A DNA stretch of 64,000 nucleotides from Thuidium tamariscinum (lineage: Eukaryota; Streptophyta; Bryopsida; Hypnales; Thuidiaceae). The stretch's first letter is position 1. Each line of letters begins with the position of its first letter. Positions 38,980 through 50,333 of this stretch are shown piece by piece. The notes beneath the pieces were generated by a model. That model worked only from the letters and a program-made list of their open reading frames with translations. It ran no database searches and was not told the DNA's origin. A program made the position numbers and the translations under genes. The DNA lies in contig OX344752.2 of the NCBI GenBank assembly GCA_947034885.2, positions 14,880,001-14,944,000 on the forward strand. The letters run 5' to 3'.

Positions 38980-40231
38980 TCAAACTTTATGTCACTAGAT
39001 AATGAGAAATATTGAATGAAAGAAAGTGCACACAGAATCTGCCTAACCCAAAACCTAAATCAATCCTCAAGATAAATGGTTATGTGCAGTATATATCTAA
39101 GACACAAACACATCCAATAACCCTTGGATAAGAAGTCTGTTTTCAAAAGCACTAACTAATTCAACACTGCTACATCTTTTTCATGTCCCATTATGAGGAT
39201 TTGTATCTTTGTTTCTCTCAGAGAAAACAAATGCTGATTTGCAATGAAGAATCAGTTAAGGAGTATGAACTAAAATGGCTCAAAATGTTTGAATTTTAGG
39301 TGATGATCATTATCATTAGGTTTGTGCTTTGACAAGTCAGAACGGCTTTGCACAAGCCTCTTGTGTAGCATTTAGTCCATCACAATGATACTTTTTCTAA
39401 TGACCCTCAAAGCACAAACTTTGGGTACCCAGATAATATAGCAATTGAAGCCAAAGGCCAAGGACTCAAAACGGAGTGCTTTACACTGAGGGTCAAAGGT
39501 AAGAATTTTGTTACAATTGAGCTTTCAATTGCCAAGCTGGGAGTCTGGGACTGTTCTTAAAACACATCCGTTGCCCAATGCTCAAAATCTTCTATATAAC
39601 ATTAGGTACCATCACTTCGCTACTCTACTTTATGCACCCCATGCTTCAAAAAAAGTTGTCCACAAGTGTGAGTAATCAAGGCAGCTTGTCTGCATGATGG
39701 ACATAGCTTACAAGTTTGGCTACCACAAGAGCTAAAAATGCAGCTACTATTCAAAATCAATGCCACATTACTATCCTAATTCCAAATGTAACCCGCTTCC
39801 CACTAAAACTATTTGTGGTCAATCTTCCACCACAGATTCTCTAGATTTGCACTCACACAGTAAGAGAGGAAAATTCAAACAACACAAATTTTATAGCAAC
39901 ACCTACTTCTTCAAGAATATTTCTATAGAGAGGTGACAAAGTAAATAGACTTAGTGGAGAACATGCAAGAAAAAAAGAAATGCCAAACTCCAAAGAGATC
40001 TGAAACTCTTGCCCTCAAATTTGTTGGAACAAGTTTGTTCCCCTGTTAGTATTCCCATCCAATTTGGAGAACCCAATATGGTGCACCAACAAAGGACACT
40101 CGTGAAACCAAGTACTACACAGTAAGGCAAGTTGGCAGCTCTGTTAAAACAGAGTCATTCTCACACTTAAGCTCAGTTCTTGCTATAGGAAAGTGAAACA
40201 CTCTTTAAGGTTCATCCGAAGCATAGATTTA

Positions 40232-40946
40232 GGGCCGCTTCACACTATCGCCAAAGGTTGAGAGTCCGTTCGTTTCCACCAATCAAATTTCAAGAAATCA
40301 TGAGTTCGGACTCTCGACACTTCATACTACATGGCACAATCCAAAGTCCATCAAAATTTGATGTCCCCAAAACTGCCTACATGGCAACCAAATGCTTACA
40401 TGACGACGGCCTCTCGACTAGAGTTTGGGTCGAGCAAAAATGGAGACCCAAACTCTAGTTGAGAGGCCGTGGGAGTTATTTCATTAAAAATCAGAATCTA
40501 ATAAGATCTTAATCATTAGATTGGCATAGGTTTGGACTTTGGGCTTAGCCATGGGCGGCTTCACACTATGGCCGTCCAAGTTGAGAGGCCGTGGGAGTTC
40601 ATTTTCAAGGGTTTGGACCTTTTGGACTTGGCCTTTGGAGGCTTCACACTATGGCCATCCAAGTTGAGAGGCCGTGGGAGTTCATTTTCAAGGGTTTGGA
40701 CCTTTTGGACTTGGCCTTTGGAGGCTTCACACTATGGCCATCCAAGTTGAGAGGCCGTGGGAGTTCATTTTCAAGGGTTTGGACTTTGGACTTGGCCTTT
40801 GGAGGCTTCACACTATGACCAGCCAAAGACTTTAAATCCTATTTTTTATTGCCTTTTAATAGCCCATTTCTTCGGACTCTCGCCAAAGTTTGGGTCACTC
40901 ACTCCCACGGCCTCTTGACTTGGTCGGCCATAGAGTGAAGCGGCCC
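40232..40946. mobile_element. PIF/Harbinger-like non-autonomous element, TSD TTA
   Basis: The left end GGGCCGCTTCACACTAT and the right end (reverse complement GGGCCGCTTCACTCTAT) form an inverted repeat with one mismatch. It is flanked by TTA at 40,229-40,231 and 40,947-40,949. The empty site is readable in the related repeat at about 24,545 ('CATAGATTTAGGAG'). A TTA target and GGGCC-type ends are typical of PIF/Harbinger and Tourist elements. No transposase; the centre holds three 83-bp tandem units. Confidence 0.88.
40576..40819 (+). repeat. 83-bp tandem repeat, three units
   Basis: Units start at 40,576, 40,659 and 40,742, each beginning CCAAGTTGAGAGGCCGTGGG and ending with CTTCACACTATGGCCAT. 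Units 1 and 2 are identical; the third lacks a few bases and has small changes. Each unit repeats part of the element terminus (TTCACACTATGGCC), so amplification may have begun from the end of the transposon. Confidence 0.95.
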
Positions 40947-41400
40947 TTAGAGTTCGTGATTTGTGTCAGATATTTCCATTGGGCAATCATTTATACCTTC
41001 ATATTAGACTTGAACTTTTGTCGTCACTGTGGGTTGTGACTCTTGCACCGAACGTTATTTTTTCGTAAAATTTCACCATCTCCTTGCACTGTTTTCACAC
41101 AATTTAGAACAATTTAAGAAAAAAAACGAAGATTCCGCATTGCACGGAGAGCACAATGTAATGTGGACTGCTTTATTGGAGAAAATCCACACTTTAAACA
41201 ACTGCAAGTGCAGACGTTGTAAGATTTGCTATCAAATAATGCAGAAGCGCCAAAAGAAGTTTCATTAAAATAATTCGAATCTAAGAAGGGAGTAGTTGAT
41301 ACGAATTTTCTAAAATCAACTGACATGGCATGAATCAATATACACACACCAAGAAAAGCAGATGATGACGAACCTGTGCTTCACATCAAGCATGCAGTTC

Positions 41401-41514
41401 TCATCTTTGCGCTGTCAAGGGATTTGCTGCCGAATCATTTTGAGCCAGCTCCTCAATAAGCGTCTCCATTTGCTGAATGCTGGAGGCTAACTCGTGCAAT
41501 TTCGTGTCCATTGC
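41401..41514 (-). CDS. Short coding fragment, possible terminal exon
   Basis: On the minus strand a good acceptor (TTTTTTGTAG|GCAATGG) is followed by an open frame of 37 codons ending in TGA at 41,401-41,403. The peptide 'MDTKLHELASSIQQMETL' then 'IEELAQNDSAANPL' is amphipathic and looks like a coiled coil. I do not recognise the protein. No upstream exons could be identified at higher coordinates. It may be the last exon of a host gene or a captured fragment; it is too short to call firmly. Confidence 0.3.
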   Translation of the reverse strand, partial: AMDTKLHELASSIQQMETLIEELAQNDSAANPLTAQR

Positions 41515-42415
41515 CTACAAAAAACACCAACTTTGTCAAAAAAAACTGTATGCCTCCTATGTACCCTAGGAAAAAAGAGCCTGCGGGTGCTCACTGTTGA
41601 ATTCCACCATCCAAATATCAACACAAATTGAAGTCACACCTCCATATTAGCAAGCGTGTCCATCCAAAAGTCTAAAATAAGTTATCGGGAATAGAAAGGA
41701 TCCCTGGAGGCCGACACGTAGAATGGACAACAGTAGCTCGATAGAATGAGTCAATGCATCCTTGAAGTTGCTACCTGCCAATGTGCCAATTAGTAACCAA
41801 ATTATCCAGAAATACTACCGGCATACTCTTTTTTTTCTCTTTTTTGAAACAAATGAACAAATTCCATTGATAAAGGAAGAAGTACATCGACCGGCATACT
41901 CTTTGGCCTGTGCAAATACGTACTCCGAGGAACCCGTAAGGCTGTGCGACGGATGAGAGTGGCAATGCTAAACCCAGCAGGGATTTTCAACATTTTGCCA
42001 ATTCATTATTGCTTTCCTATCTATTCTATTCTTGCACACTACTTTGGGACATGTTCTATGAACCTTTAGTTCCAATTGTAAAAACGAGAAAAGAGAACAT
42101 TCTAGCTTTGGTTGGAAATGCGTCCATCGATAGGTTGGCTATGGGGATCATATTGGTTATAGGTGGTTCTACCTTACCTTTGTCATTCGCTTGACCCTAG
42201 TTGCCGCCTAAATTTTTTTGGCCTCACAATTGTCATTTCAGCACATTCTCGACGTCAGGCACGCCGAAAGTTATCCCAAAACTACACATGTTTCCATACT
42301 TTGACTTTTGTAGTGACTACTAGTGTTGTCCACATGAGCATTGCAAGCCCAATTTCAGATATGAACTCAGGAAAAAAAGGTGCATGAAAGTTCATCTTTC
42401 TTTGTTTGCCCTGAC
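41515..42415. other. Intergenic, nothing recognised
   Basis: Short ORFs only. If 41,401-41,514 is a real exon, this would be its upstream intron; no supporting exon was found. Confidence 0.4.
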
Positions 42416-43035
42416 AATGTGCAATGTGACGAAAAGAGGCAGTCATGATGTTGTTTGATTAATTTTCCTACCCCCCTCATCTGAGAAATCAGCAGCCGTT
42501 GGATTTGAATTTAAAAAAATCTTAACCCCCCTCCAAGAAAAATCAATAATCGTTGGATACTGATATAGATACCACATACAAATATGGATACTAAATACGG
42601 ATATAAGATACGGATATTGAATGCGGATATAGAATACGGATACAAAATACTATTATTAGTACAAAATACAGATACGAACACTGATACAAATATGATATAC
42701 AAATATACGGATACAAAATATTGTATATTGTATCATTTATCCCATATCCTTTGTCTCCAAGCCCACCCTCTGAGAATTATAAGAGGGGGTGGAGGGAGGG
42801 GGATTTACAAGTTAAAAAATATTTAATATTTAATATTTAATATTTATATCAAATTGGGAGGGGAGGAGGCTTAAAAAGTTTAATATTTAAATTTTAATAT
42901 TTAAACCATAAAATCAGATTGGGAGGGGCTGAGGGGGAGGTGCTAAATTTTAAAATTCTTTTAGTTTTTGAGCTCATTGTAACACAGTTTGTCATAATGA
43001 CAATGACAATGACAATGAGCTCAAAAGAGACAATC
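42416..43035 (+). repeat. Dispersed repeat with GGATAC-like array, copy 2
   Basis: Diverged copy of 1,255-1,880 with the same order of blocks, including the degenerate GGATAC array (42,555-42,725), the G-rich tracts and the GAGCTC hairpin with GACAAT repeats near the right end. Confidence 0.72.
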
Positions 43036-43104
43036 ACTACCTCATGCAGGTGAAGCCCTTGAAGGTTGGAGTTTGGACCGGTGCATGCAATGTTCTTCAT
43101 TGCT

Positions 43105-43757
43105 TTTGTTGATATGGAATTTGGGACCATCTCAATTACACTTTTCACAATGTGGTTGGTGTCATTTGCAATTGATGAAAGCTTGGTTGTTCCTTTCAAG
43201 CTTGAGCTCTTAATACTTGCTTGTCTATTTTTTGGTGTCCATGTGATGATACCCGGTTGAGATTAGGAGAGGTCAGCCTAAGTGGAAACTGGTTCAGAAA
43301 AATATTCTAGGAATCTAACACAAGTTGTTTCATATTTGTTGAAGCATTACTAAATTAGTTATGAATTTCCAAACACAGTCTAGCATAGGGTCCTATTTGT
43401 GATTAGTAGGTCTCACAAACTCATACATGCATAGTTTGGAAATAAATTTGGTTTTGTTCAAGAACTAGCATTGCAACATGGAAAAAGTAATCAAGGTGGT
43501 TTCTAAATGCGTTCCTTCCTAAATGCTTGAATTTATCATTATTTCAGATTTTGTAACACTTGTAAGAAGGGAGTTCAACAATCAAGTCTTATTTTATTCA
43601 CTTAGTTGACAATAAAGCCACTATAGCTCTAAAACCATCCATTGAAGAAGGAAAAAACACACTCTTATCATGCTCCAATGTAATTGGAAATTCATTTACC
43701 CACAATCAAGTTCCATTTCACAGCCTCCTACTAGATGCTTTCAAAAGCCTGAGCGAT
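43105..43757 (+). repeat. Repeat segment into which the LINE inserted
   Basis: The first 190 bp (from 'ATGGAATTTGGGACCATCTC' to 'GAAACTGGTTCAG') recur just after the LINE at 55,503-55,681, and the rest matches 59,275-59,755. The target therefore seems to have been a tandem or repeated block. The segment ends with GCCTGAGCGAT (43,747-43,757), the left target-site duplication of the LINE. Confidence 0.7.
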
Positions 43758-44264
43758 CAAAAGGGAAATTGGGCTGGGGGGTTGGGGTGCTCGATGCGGA
43801 TCGCAGGAGGAGCGATGGCTCTGTAGTTTGCAGATCTTCGAGTAAGACATCGATCACTCCCGATTGAGATCCGCTAGCTGAGTAGATTTGCGTATACCGA
43901 GGGCGTGCGGCTGGCGGCTTGGACTTTGATCCAACTGCTCAAATCCACTAGGTTAGTATAGGAATGCGATCTTCTTTTGAACCTTAAGCATTTTGTGGCT
44001 ATAATCCGGTTTAGCCTCCAAGATCTCAGATCTGTTTAAGCTAAGCGCATCATTATTCTCACGGATCTGAACCGAACAAGGGTCCGTACATACAAACTGT
44101 AGTATCTCAGATCTAGTCAGCCACAGAGTGAGCCGGCTACAATGGACTCTTACAGCGACGTAGTTAGAAGGGGGAGGAATTATTCCGCAGATGAATACCT
44201 GGACTTTCACCAGCAACAGGCTCGTACAATAGAAAATGGTTTCTTCAGCAACAGTGCCAGATCT

Positions 44265-47200
44265 TAGATCCAAAGACAATATCGACCGGGTAACCAGGGA
44301 AACCAAAGCCACCACCGAGAGATGTCACCTGTTCACTAGCGGCATCAGGTTCAAGGTCGGGGCTCGTGGCAGTTGTCGTACGCGCACTCTAGCAGAAAGC
44401 ACCTTTATCACACCCAAACGTGATAATATGACACGGAATATCGTCCCAGGAGATTCCAGACGTTACTAATAGTTGCGTTTTCCGGTTTCTAGGTTTATCG
44501 GATCAAAACACCCCAAGTTACTACTCTCTTCCGGAACCTTGTGTCCGGAATTCAATCCGGATCCGTCTCTCCACTCTTTCCGGATCCGCTTGGGATCCGT
44601 CACCTCTATCCGGATCCGGATTACACCTTTTCCCAGATCCGTCTTAATCCGGATTCCGATTCCGTCACTCAATAATCGGTTTTAGATACCCCTGTTTTAC
44701 CCTCAGGGGGTCCTCTCTTGATCTTTAGAGGGGTAGGGACTCACCACTCATAAACCTCGCACTCTCTTCTCTCAAACGAAACACACAAAGACACACAAAT
44801 ATATCTGTTTTTGCAGTAGAGGCAGATCCGGATCCTCACAACTTCCCGGATAGCTCTAGGCCAATCCGGTTAGCAGGTCACTCAGGACTACTTTCACTTA
44901 CCCTTACTACAACGACAGATCCAAAGACATCTAAGCCCAAAAGGACGTACTTTCCTAGATCAGCAGATCGACTTAGTGGTTGGCAGACCTTCCGGTGGAC
45001 GGAAACTTTCCTCTTGGCGGCTGTTTAGCTCCGCACGAATCCACCCCCGTGGTTCCGGAACCTCCTCCACGCTCACATCGGATCACCGTTCCAGCAAATT
45101 AAAGGCTCCACGCACAAACGCACAACTCTAAACCCAAGTTCTAAGAAACTGGTCACTCAGTTCAGACCTCAGTTGCCTAAGTATCCGGATTCCTCCTCAC
45201 CCGTCCCTCTTGCCTCTCAACACTCCAACAAACACACCAAGAAAGACTCAAACACAAGTCAGAGCTAGAATGTCCATCCGCCAGCTCAAATTAAAGAAGG
45301 GAATGAAAATACAGTAGAATATGCACTAGGAGGGAATGACAGGCCAACTAACTTGCCTGCCCCTTAAAAGCCAAAATAACAATGAAAGTCAAGGCCTAAA
45401 AACAGAAACGGAATGCCAACAAGGCAAAAGAAAATCCGAAACAACCAATCGGAGCCCAACCGGATTATCCGGAAAGGTTCGGTCAGTTGTCCCTAAAGTT
45501 CCGGATCGGGGCCCACATCCGGGAAATCCGTCCAGGAAACTTCCGTCCCAAAATCTCAAAAGCCTACCTAACTACTCAAACCTTATCCTACTTACGCGCC
45601 CGCTTCGATGTCGCGCCCACGGGCGGAACTGAACTTCTTCGCGTTGCTGCCTTGGGAGGGGGGGCCTTCTTGGTGGCGGATCGGGTCTGCCTCTTCTGAA
45701 TCGGAACCGGTGGCGTTCCACTGTCTTCCGTCGAAGTCTCCTCCGAATCCGCCTCGGAGCTTTCTGAATGCTCTACTCCCTGAAATCTGCCCTGCCCCCT
45801 AACTTCATCACGGATGGTGAGGGGCGGATTATCTTCCCTGTCCGAGTCATCCAAGATGACTGTCTTGCTGCGCGGATCCTTACCCGGAACCTTGTCTGGC
45901 TCGTTCATGTGGGCGAACTTCTCCGGATTCTCCCTGGCCGGATTCGCCAGGGCCTTCATCCGGATCTCCAGGTCGAGCCGTGGTGATGCCCTCTTCTCTT
46001 GCGGATCCGTAGGTGTGTTGGACAGTCCGGCCGCATTCGGATCCGATCCGAGCTCGCCGAGGTTCTTCACGACCGGCGAGTTTCCGAGTAGTTTTCGATC
46101 TGTCGACATCCGTCCTTGCGCACCGGGGCTGAAGTCCGTAAACACCTGCTGGTTGAGTAAGCTCGACAGTCCTTCCCCCAACTCCGGATTGAGAGCCCCT
46201 ATTAAGGCCCTCATCTCTTTCAGCACCCCTTCCATCTTGGCCTGATAATCCACCAAGATGGTGATGACTTTCGATCCGGTGACGTGCCCTTCCGTCATCA
46301 GCCGAGCGAAAAACAGTTTCGCTTTGATCACCGTATCCGCCGGCTGGGCCACCAACTCTTGCAGGTTCCGGACCAAGGAGGTGGCCTCCACGATCTTCCC
46401 GTTGGCGACACTGAGATCACTCTCCAGGTACGTCACCGTGCTCTGGAGTCCATTCCGCTCCTCTTCCGCCTTCCGTCGTCCCTCTTCAGCTATCCGGGCC
46501 AGATCTTCCGCCTGTCGGATTTTATCCGTCTGATTCCGGGCCACGTCCTCCCACTTCCGGATCTCTTCGTCTTTCTTCTGCAACACCTCTTGAGTCGGAA
46601 GACGGTTGAGGATTTCCGGAATGTCTTCGATCTTCACTGCGCCCAGCTTCGTGACAATCTGTTCGAGTATCGCCTCATATTGGTTGTTGTCTGCGTGCGC
46701 CATCATGGCGTGACGGATGATGGTGTCGAAGTGGTTCCGCTTCTTCTTCCCTAGGGTTGATCCGGGTGGATCCGGGTCTGGGTGTCCTCTCTTATCCGGC
46801 GTTGTGGACTTCTTCCGTTCCGGCTTTCGTTCCGGCTGGCTGACCGGCTTCTGCTCTTCCGGGTCCTCGTCCATCGGCTCGTCTTCCGGGTCCTCCGGCT
46901 CCTTCTCCAACTCATCCGTCAAGCCATACTTAAGGATCTGAACTCCCATCTCATAGCGGAGGAGTTCCGGGCCACTCAATACATCATGGTGGTGGTACAG
47001 GTGGAAGAGATAGCCGCTGATAGTGCTGGTCTTCTCCCGTCCCACATGCTCGGCTAGCCGGTTAACTACCCACTGGAGGACTATACCCCAGTTGACTATC
47101 CGTTTCTCAAAACACCCGAAGATGGTGTTCGCTACCGTTACGGTGACACGGGTAGGCTTTTCCGGATAGAGGATGGGAATCAAGAATTCCAACATCCGTC

Positions 47201-48220
47201 TATGCCGATCGTTGGTGCAATCCGGAATTGAGTATCCGTCCTTAGGGTGGGGCGGATTCCGAAACTTGTTAACACCAAACTTGTCCGTCCGGGGAGCTAG
47301 ACCTAATCCGGTTTTATCAAAACCGTATACATTCGCCCAGATATCCGGCGTCCAGGCACTCGATCTACCCCTCACTGTGAGTTCGTACTGATTCGGAACT
47401 CCCGAGAGGATTTCCTGTACTATCTCGTCACTCTTCACACTCCAAGGGCGCCGGATCAACCCATGACACCCTAGGAAGACTAGATCATCTTCTAACTCCT
47501 TTCGATGCTGCGGATCGGAAGGGATGACTGGCGAAATTGCCTTGGCCGTCACTACCGCTCGCTTCGGATTGGAGGAACTCGCCATCTCTCCGCCCGAGTC
47601 GGAACTTGTCGGTGCGGTCGGCACCGACCCTGAACTAAACCCGGAACCGATCTCTACTGCTCACCACTCTTTCTCTCTCTATACGCGCTCCAAAACCTGC
47701 ACACAAGCCGTACCTCGATTTGCCAAATCGAAAAGGAAAAAATGAAGTGGAGAGGAAGGGTTTATATACCAGTCGGTACCCTGCGTTCCCAGTTCCCCTC
47801 GGAACGGCGCGACGTTCCCCGGCCGTTACGCTAGTTTCCGTAGGTCGGCGGCATAGACCCGTAGGTGCCGACCATCCGGAACTACCTCGGATCCGTCTTT
47901 AGGTATACCGGATCCGTTCTTGACAACATCGGATCCGTCTTTGACAATATCGGATCCGTCTCTCCAAGTTCCGTCTTCCGGGAAGTTCCGTTCCGGATAT
48001 TGAGGAATCCGGATCCGGAAACTTATGCCCATAGACCGGAAATTCACCTTGGTCAATCCGGTTCAAACGGATCCCAAGGGAAGAAGACCCTAATTATCTT
48101 CTTTTCGCCATATCTAACCCTAAAATTTTGAAAAATTGAGCTTACTCTATATACTATCTTCCTTTTTTTACTTACCTGATATTTCCGGACTGCGACAGCA
48201 GTTCAACAAAGAGTATCAAA
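44265..48220 (-). mobile_element. Unclassified 4 kb insertion inside LINE ORF1
   Basis: LINE ORF1 is broken between GCCAGATCT (44,256-44,264) and GCAAGATCT (48,221-48,229). These could be a 9-bp target duplication with one mismatch, which would suggest a Mutator-like element. Convincing terminal inverted repeats are not visible, and I found no long direct repeats of LTR type. It carries one long minus-strand ORF and non-coding arms (44,265-45,587 and 47,586-48,220) full of TCCGGA and GGATCCG words. Its higher GC content sets it apart from everything around it. Confidence 0.7.
45588..47585 (-). CDS. Uncharacterised 665-aa protein carried by the insertion
   Basis: An uninterrupted single-exon frame. 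I take the ATG at 47,585 (product begins MASSSNPKRAVV); the frame extends about 13 codons further without ATG. Residues about 40-210 form a globular region ('SSAWTPDIWANVYGF', 'RRMLEFLIPILYP', 'VNWGIVLQWVVNRLAEH', 'GYLFHLYHHHDVLSGP') that loosely recalls the putative plant transposon protein domain found beside plant retroelements. An acidic Pro/Glu stretch and a basic patch ('LGKKKRNHFD') follow. Next comes a strong coiled coil (about residues 330-420, 'EEIRKWEDVARNQTDKIR', 'RRKAEEERNGLQS'), and last a Ser/Pro/Asp-rich tail ending in basic 'KRQTRSATKKAPPP'. No protease, RT, integrase or transposase motif is present. It sits in a decayed LINE yet has no stop, so it is younger than its host element. 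Function unknown. Confidence 0.75.
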   Translation of the reverse strand: MASSSNPKRAVVTAKAISPVIPSDPQHRKELEDDLVFLGCHGLIRRPWSVKSDEIVQEILSGVPNQYELTVRGRSSAWTPDIWANVYGFDKTGLGLAPRTDKFGVNKFRNPPHPKDGYSIPDCTNDRHRRMLEFLIPILYPEKPTRVTVTVANTIFGCFEKRIVNWGIVLQWVVNRLAEHVGREKTSTISGYLFHLYHHHDVLSGPELLRYEMGVQILKYGLTDELEKEPEDPEDEPMDEDPEEQKPVSQPERKPERKKSTTPDKRGHPDPDPPGSTLGKKKRNHFDTIIRHAMMAHADNNQYEAILEQIVTKLGAVKIEDIPEILNRLPTQEVLQKKDEEIRKWEDVARNQTDKIRQAEDLARIAEEGRRKAEEERNGLQSTVTYLESDLSVANGKIVEATSLVRNLQELVAQPADTVIKAKLFFARLMTEGHVTGSKVITILVDYQAKMEGVLKEMRALIGALNPELGEGLSSLLNQQVFTDFSPGAQGRMSTDRKLLGNSPVVKNLGELGSDPNAAGLSNTPTDPQEKRASPRLDLEIRMKALANPARENPEKFAHMNEPDKVPGKDPRSKTVILDDSDREDNPPLTIRDEVRGQGRFQGVEHSESSEADSEETSTEDSGTPPVPIQKRQTRSATKKAPPPKAATRRSSVPPVGATSKRARK

Positions 48221-50333
48221 GCAAGATCTAGGAGGCAGATCCCACGCGGCATGGTCACACTCAACGGGAAGACGGAGTGCCAGTGCATACGCCTCTCCAG
48301 CCGCTGCTCACGCTCAACCCCCTGGAGGCCAGATCTGACGAAGTTCTCCCCGCCAACCTAAAGCGCAACTGGGCTGGGCTACTTTTGCGGAACCATCAGG
48401 TACTTCCACACAATGCCATCGATCCCATCTCTATTGCGCATGAAATCTCTTATCTCCAAGATCACGTCATAATAGCTAGTTTCGTAGGGGGGAACTTACC
48501 AGATGAGGTCACAAATGAGTGGCTTGAGGATCTGGGCAAACTTCTGCTACCCTCACGCATTTCTCTACACAAGGCAGCAGGGAACGGGTTTCGATACGTG
48601 AAACTCGACCGCATAGAGGGAGTAGAGAGGGCTGTAAGCATCCCACTACATAGATTTTGGGATGGAGAACCAGCCTACCATAAGTGGATTCCAGCATTCA
48701 ATCCCCTGTCTTCACAGGGCATTCAACATACATGTTGGTTGACGCTAGACAATTTACCACTGGAATTCATTCCGTTCTCAAGCTCCATTGCCGGCATGCT
48801 AGGAAAAGTTCGAGCCATTGATACCCCTAATCTGGCGATCCACACCCATCGCTACTGCATTGATCTCAACATTACTGGAGGATGGACTTCAGCCATCCAC
48901 ATAGAAGGGGGGGTTCATGGACCAGCTGAGATACTCGTCACATATGAGGATTCGAGATTGAGCTGTGATATTTGTCGGAATCCTTTTCACCACACGAGCA
49001 GTTGTCCATCCAAACGACGAGGTAAAAACCAGGGGATCATGAAGTCACAACAGGGTACTAATACTAGAATCGGGGCTCAAGGTTCATCGGAGGAACAAGT
49101 TCAGAACAGGCGAGGTAATCGACCAGTGTCCTCAGTTCAATCGAGGGGAAGCTCAACTCGCCGGCACACCAAATACGACGCCAATCAACGCCAATCGAAC
49201 GTTACGCCATCGACCGCCCAGGATGATGAAGGGTTTATTCCTGTAGAATATCGACGTCAAGGAAGATTCTTTAAAAGATCAGCGACTCTTGCAAGCTCGA
49301 GCCATTATTGGGCACGACGCATCTCGGCTGAAAGACGCAGAGAGGACACAGAATGTCACAATGTGCATCCGACACCCAATGACCCAGAAACTTTTAGAGC
49401 CATATCATCAGATTATGGGCCTCAATTGAACACATCTCGAGGGAACAGTAAGGAGATCATCACCACCCTGGTTAGTAATGACACAACCAAACCCTCTACC
49501 ATATTACCATCTCCACCAACCCTAAGATCAACCGACCAGCCAGTTCGATTCCATGAAGCCCAGTACCCACTTATCCCTTTACAACACCTTGAGTCAAACT
49601 TAATCATCCAACAGGCCACCACCCTAGCTCCATTATCACCAGTTACGACATCCAACCCAACCCATTCAATAGGAAGCCCTAGACCAAATCAAGAACCCCA
49701 CCAAACTCCCAAGACCACTAGATCATCAACTAAATTCCACCAATCATCGCCTCCGTTACAAAACCAGGAGAGAAAATCAGAGGTCAAGGGTGACAAACAA
49801 TCCGAAAGTCCTCGCTATCCTACCCAACTAGCCACAGATTCCCAAACTCAAGCCACGTACAGAGATGGTAAACTTATTCATCCCGAGACTCGCCACTCAC
49901 CTACCAATATCGGTAACTCAGCCTTTGAACCCGTAGGACATATCGTAGACCAAGATTTATTTGTAGACGCTCAACCTAACCTCCCTACTGCCCATGACAC
50001 ATCTAGATTCACGCACCCAGGGACTGAAGATGGAACTTCGCTAGCTTTAAGAGTGTTTAATCAGATTGCAGGGTCCTTGCCAACTTGGGTACCATCGACA
50101 TCGACATCGAGCGACGCTGAACCAAGTGGAGAGAAGGACGCATCCATTCGTGGCATGAAGGCCACAACACGCACTAGACAGGGCGCGAAGACTCAACCCC
50201 TACCCTCAACAAGCGGCAACGGTTCCAGATCAAACGACAACGCGTTAGCCACATGGGGTTACACAAACAGTCAACACCATGACTCATCAAACCGAGTTGA
50301 GAGCGCCCGGTCCAATCCTCCCCAGTAATTGCT

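Larger units (their letters stand above)
38980..41390 (+). repeat. Long dispersed repeat, copy C
   Basis: Aligns with 27,990-29,850 and 58,580-60,240 (for example 'ACATCCAATAACCCT', 'GGTTTGTGCTTTGAC', 'CCACAAGTGTGAGTA'), and its right part with 24,590-24,930. Interrupted by a PIF/Harbinger-like element at 40,232-40,946. Confidence 0.78.
44142..50328 (+). pseudogene. LINE ORF1 (nucleic-acid-binding protein), split by a 4 kb insertion
   Basis: The N-terminal part starts at ATG 44,142 ('MDSYSDVVRRG', resembling the 'SYADVV' start of many plant LINE ORF1 proteins) and runs to the insertion at 44,264. The rest runs open from about 48,232 to TAA 50,326-50,328. It has a DUF4283-like globular N-terminal half ('WAGLLLRNHQVLP', 'WLTLDNLPLEF') and a zinc knuckle of the form CX2CX4HX4C (from 'CDICRNPFHH', near 48,964). 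A long Ser/Thr/Pro-rich, presumably disordered tail follows. The two parts are one base out of frame when joined, so there is also a frameshift near 48,230-48,275. The protein normally binds the LINE RNA. ORF2 starts five bases after its stop. Confidence 0.85.

Noticed and set aside
40576-40819. CRISPR-like array
   Set aside because: Units are directly adjacent without unique spacers and lie inside a plant transposon; it is a tandem duplication.
45608-47391. Several plus-strand ORFs of 70-156 codons
   Set aside because: Shadows of the GC-rich 665-codon minus-strand frame; rich in Arg/Ser/Pro as expected of antisense reading.
44265-48220. LTR retrotransposon with a primer-binding site (GAGTATCAAAGC resembles TGGTATCAGAGC)
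   Set aside because: No direct LTRs found at the ends, and the resemblance covers only about nine bases at the junction with LINE ORF1, which explains that sequence better.
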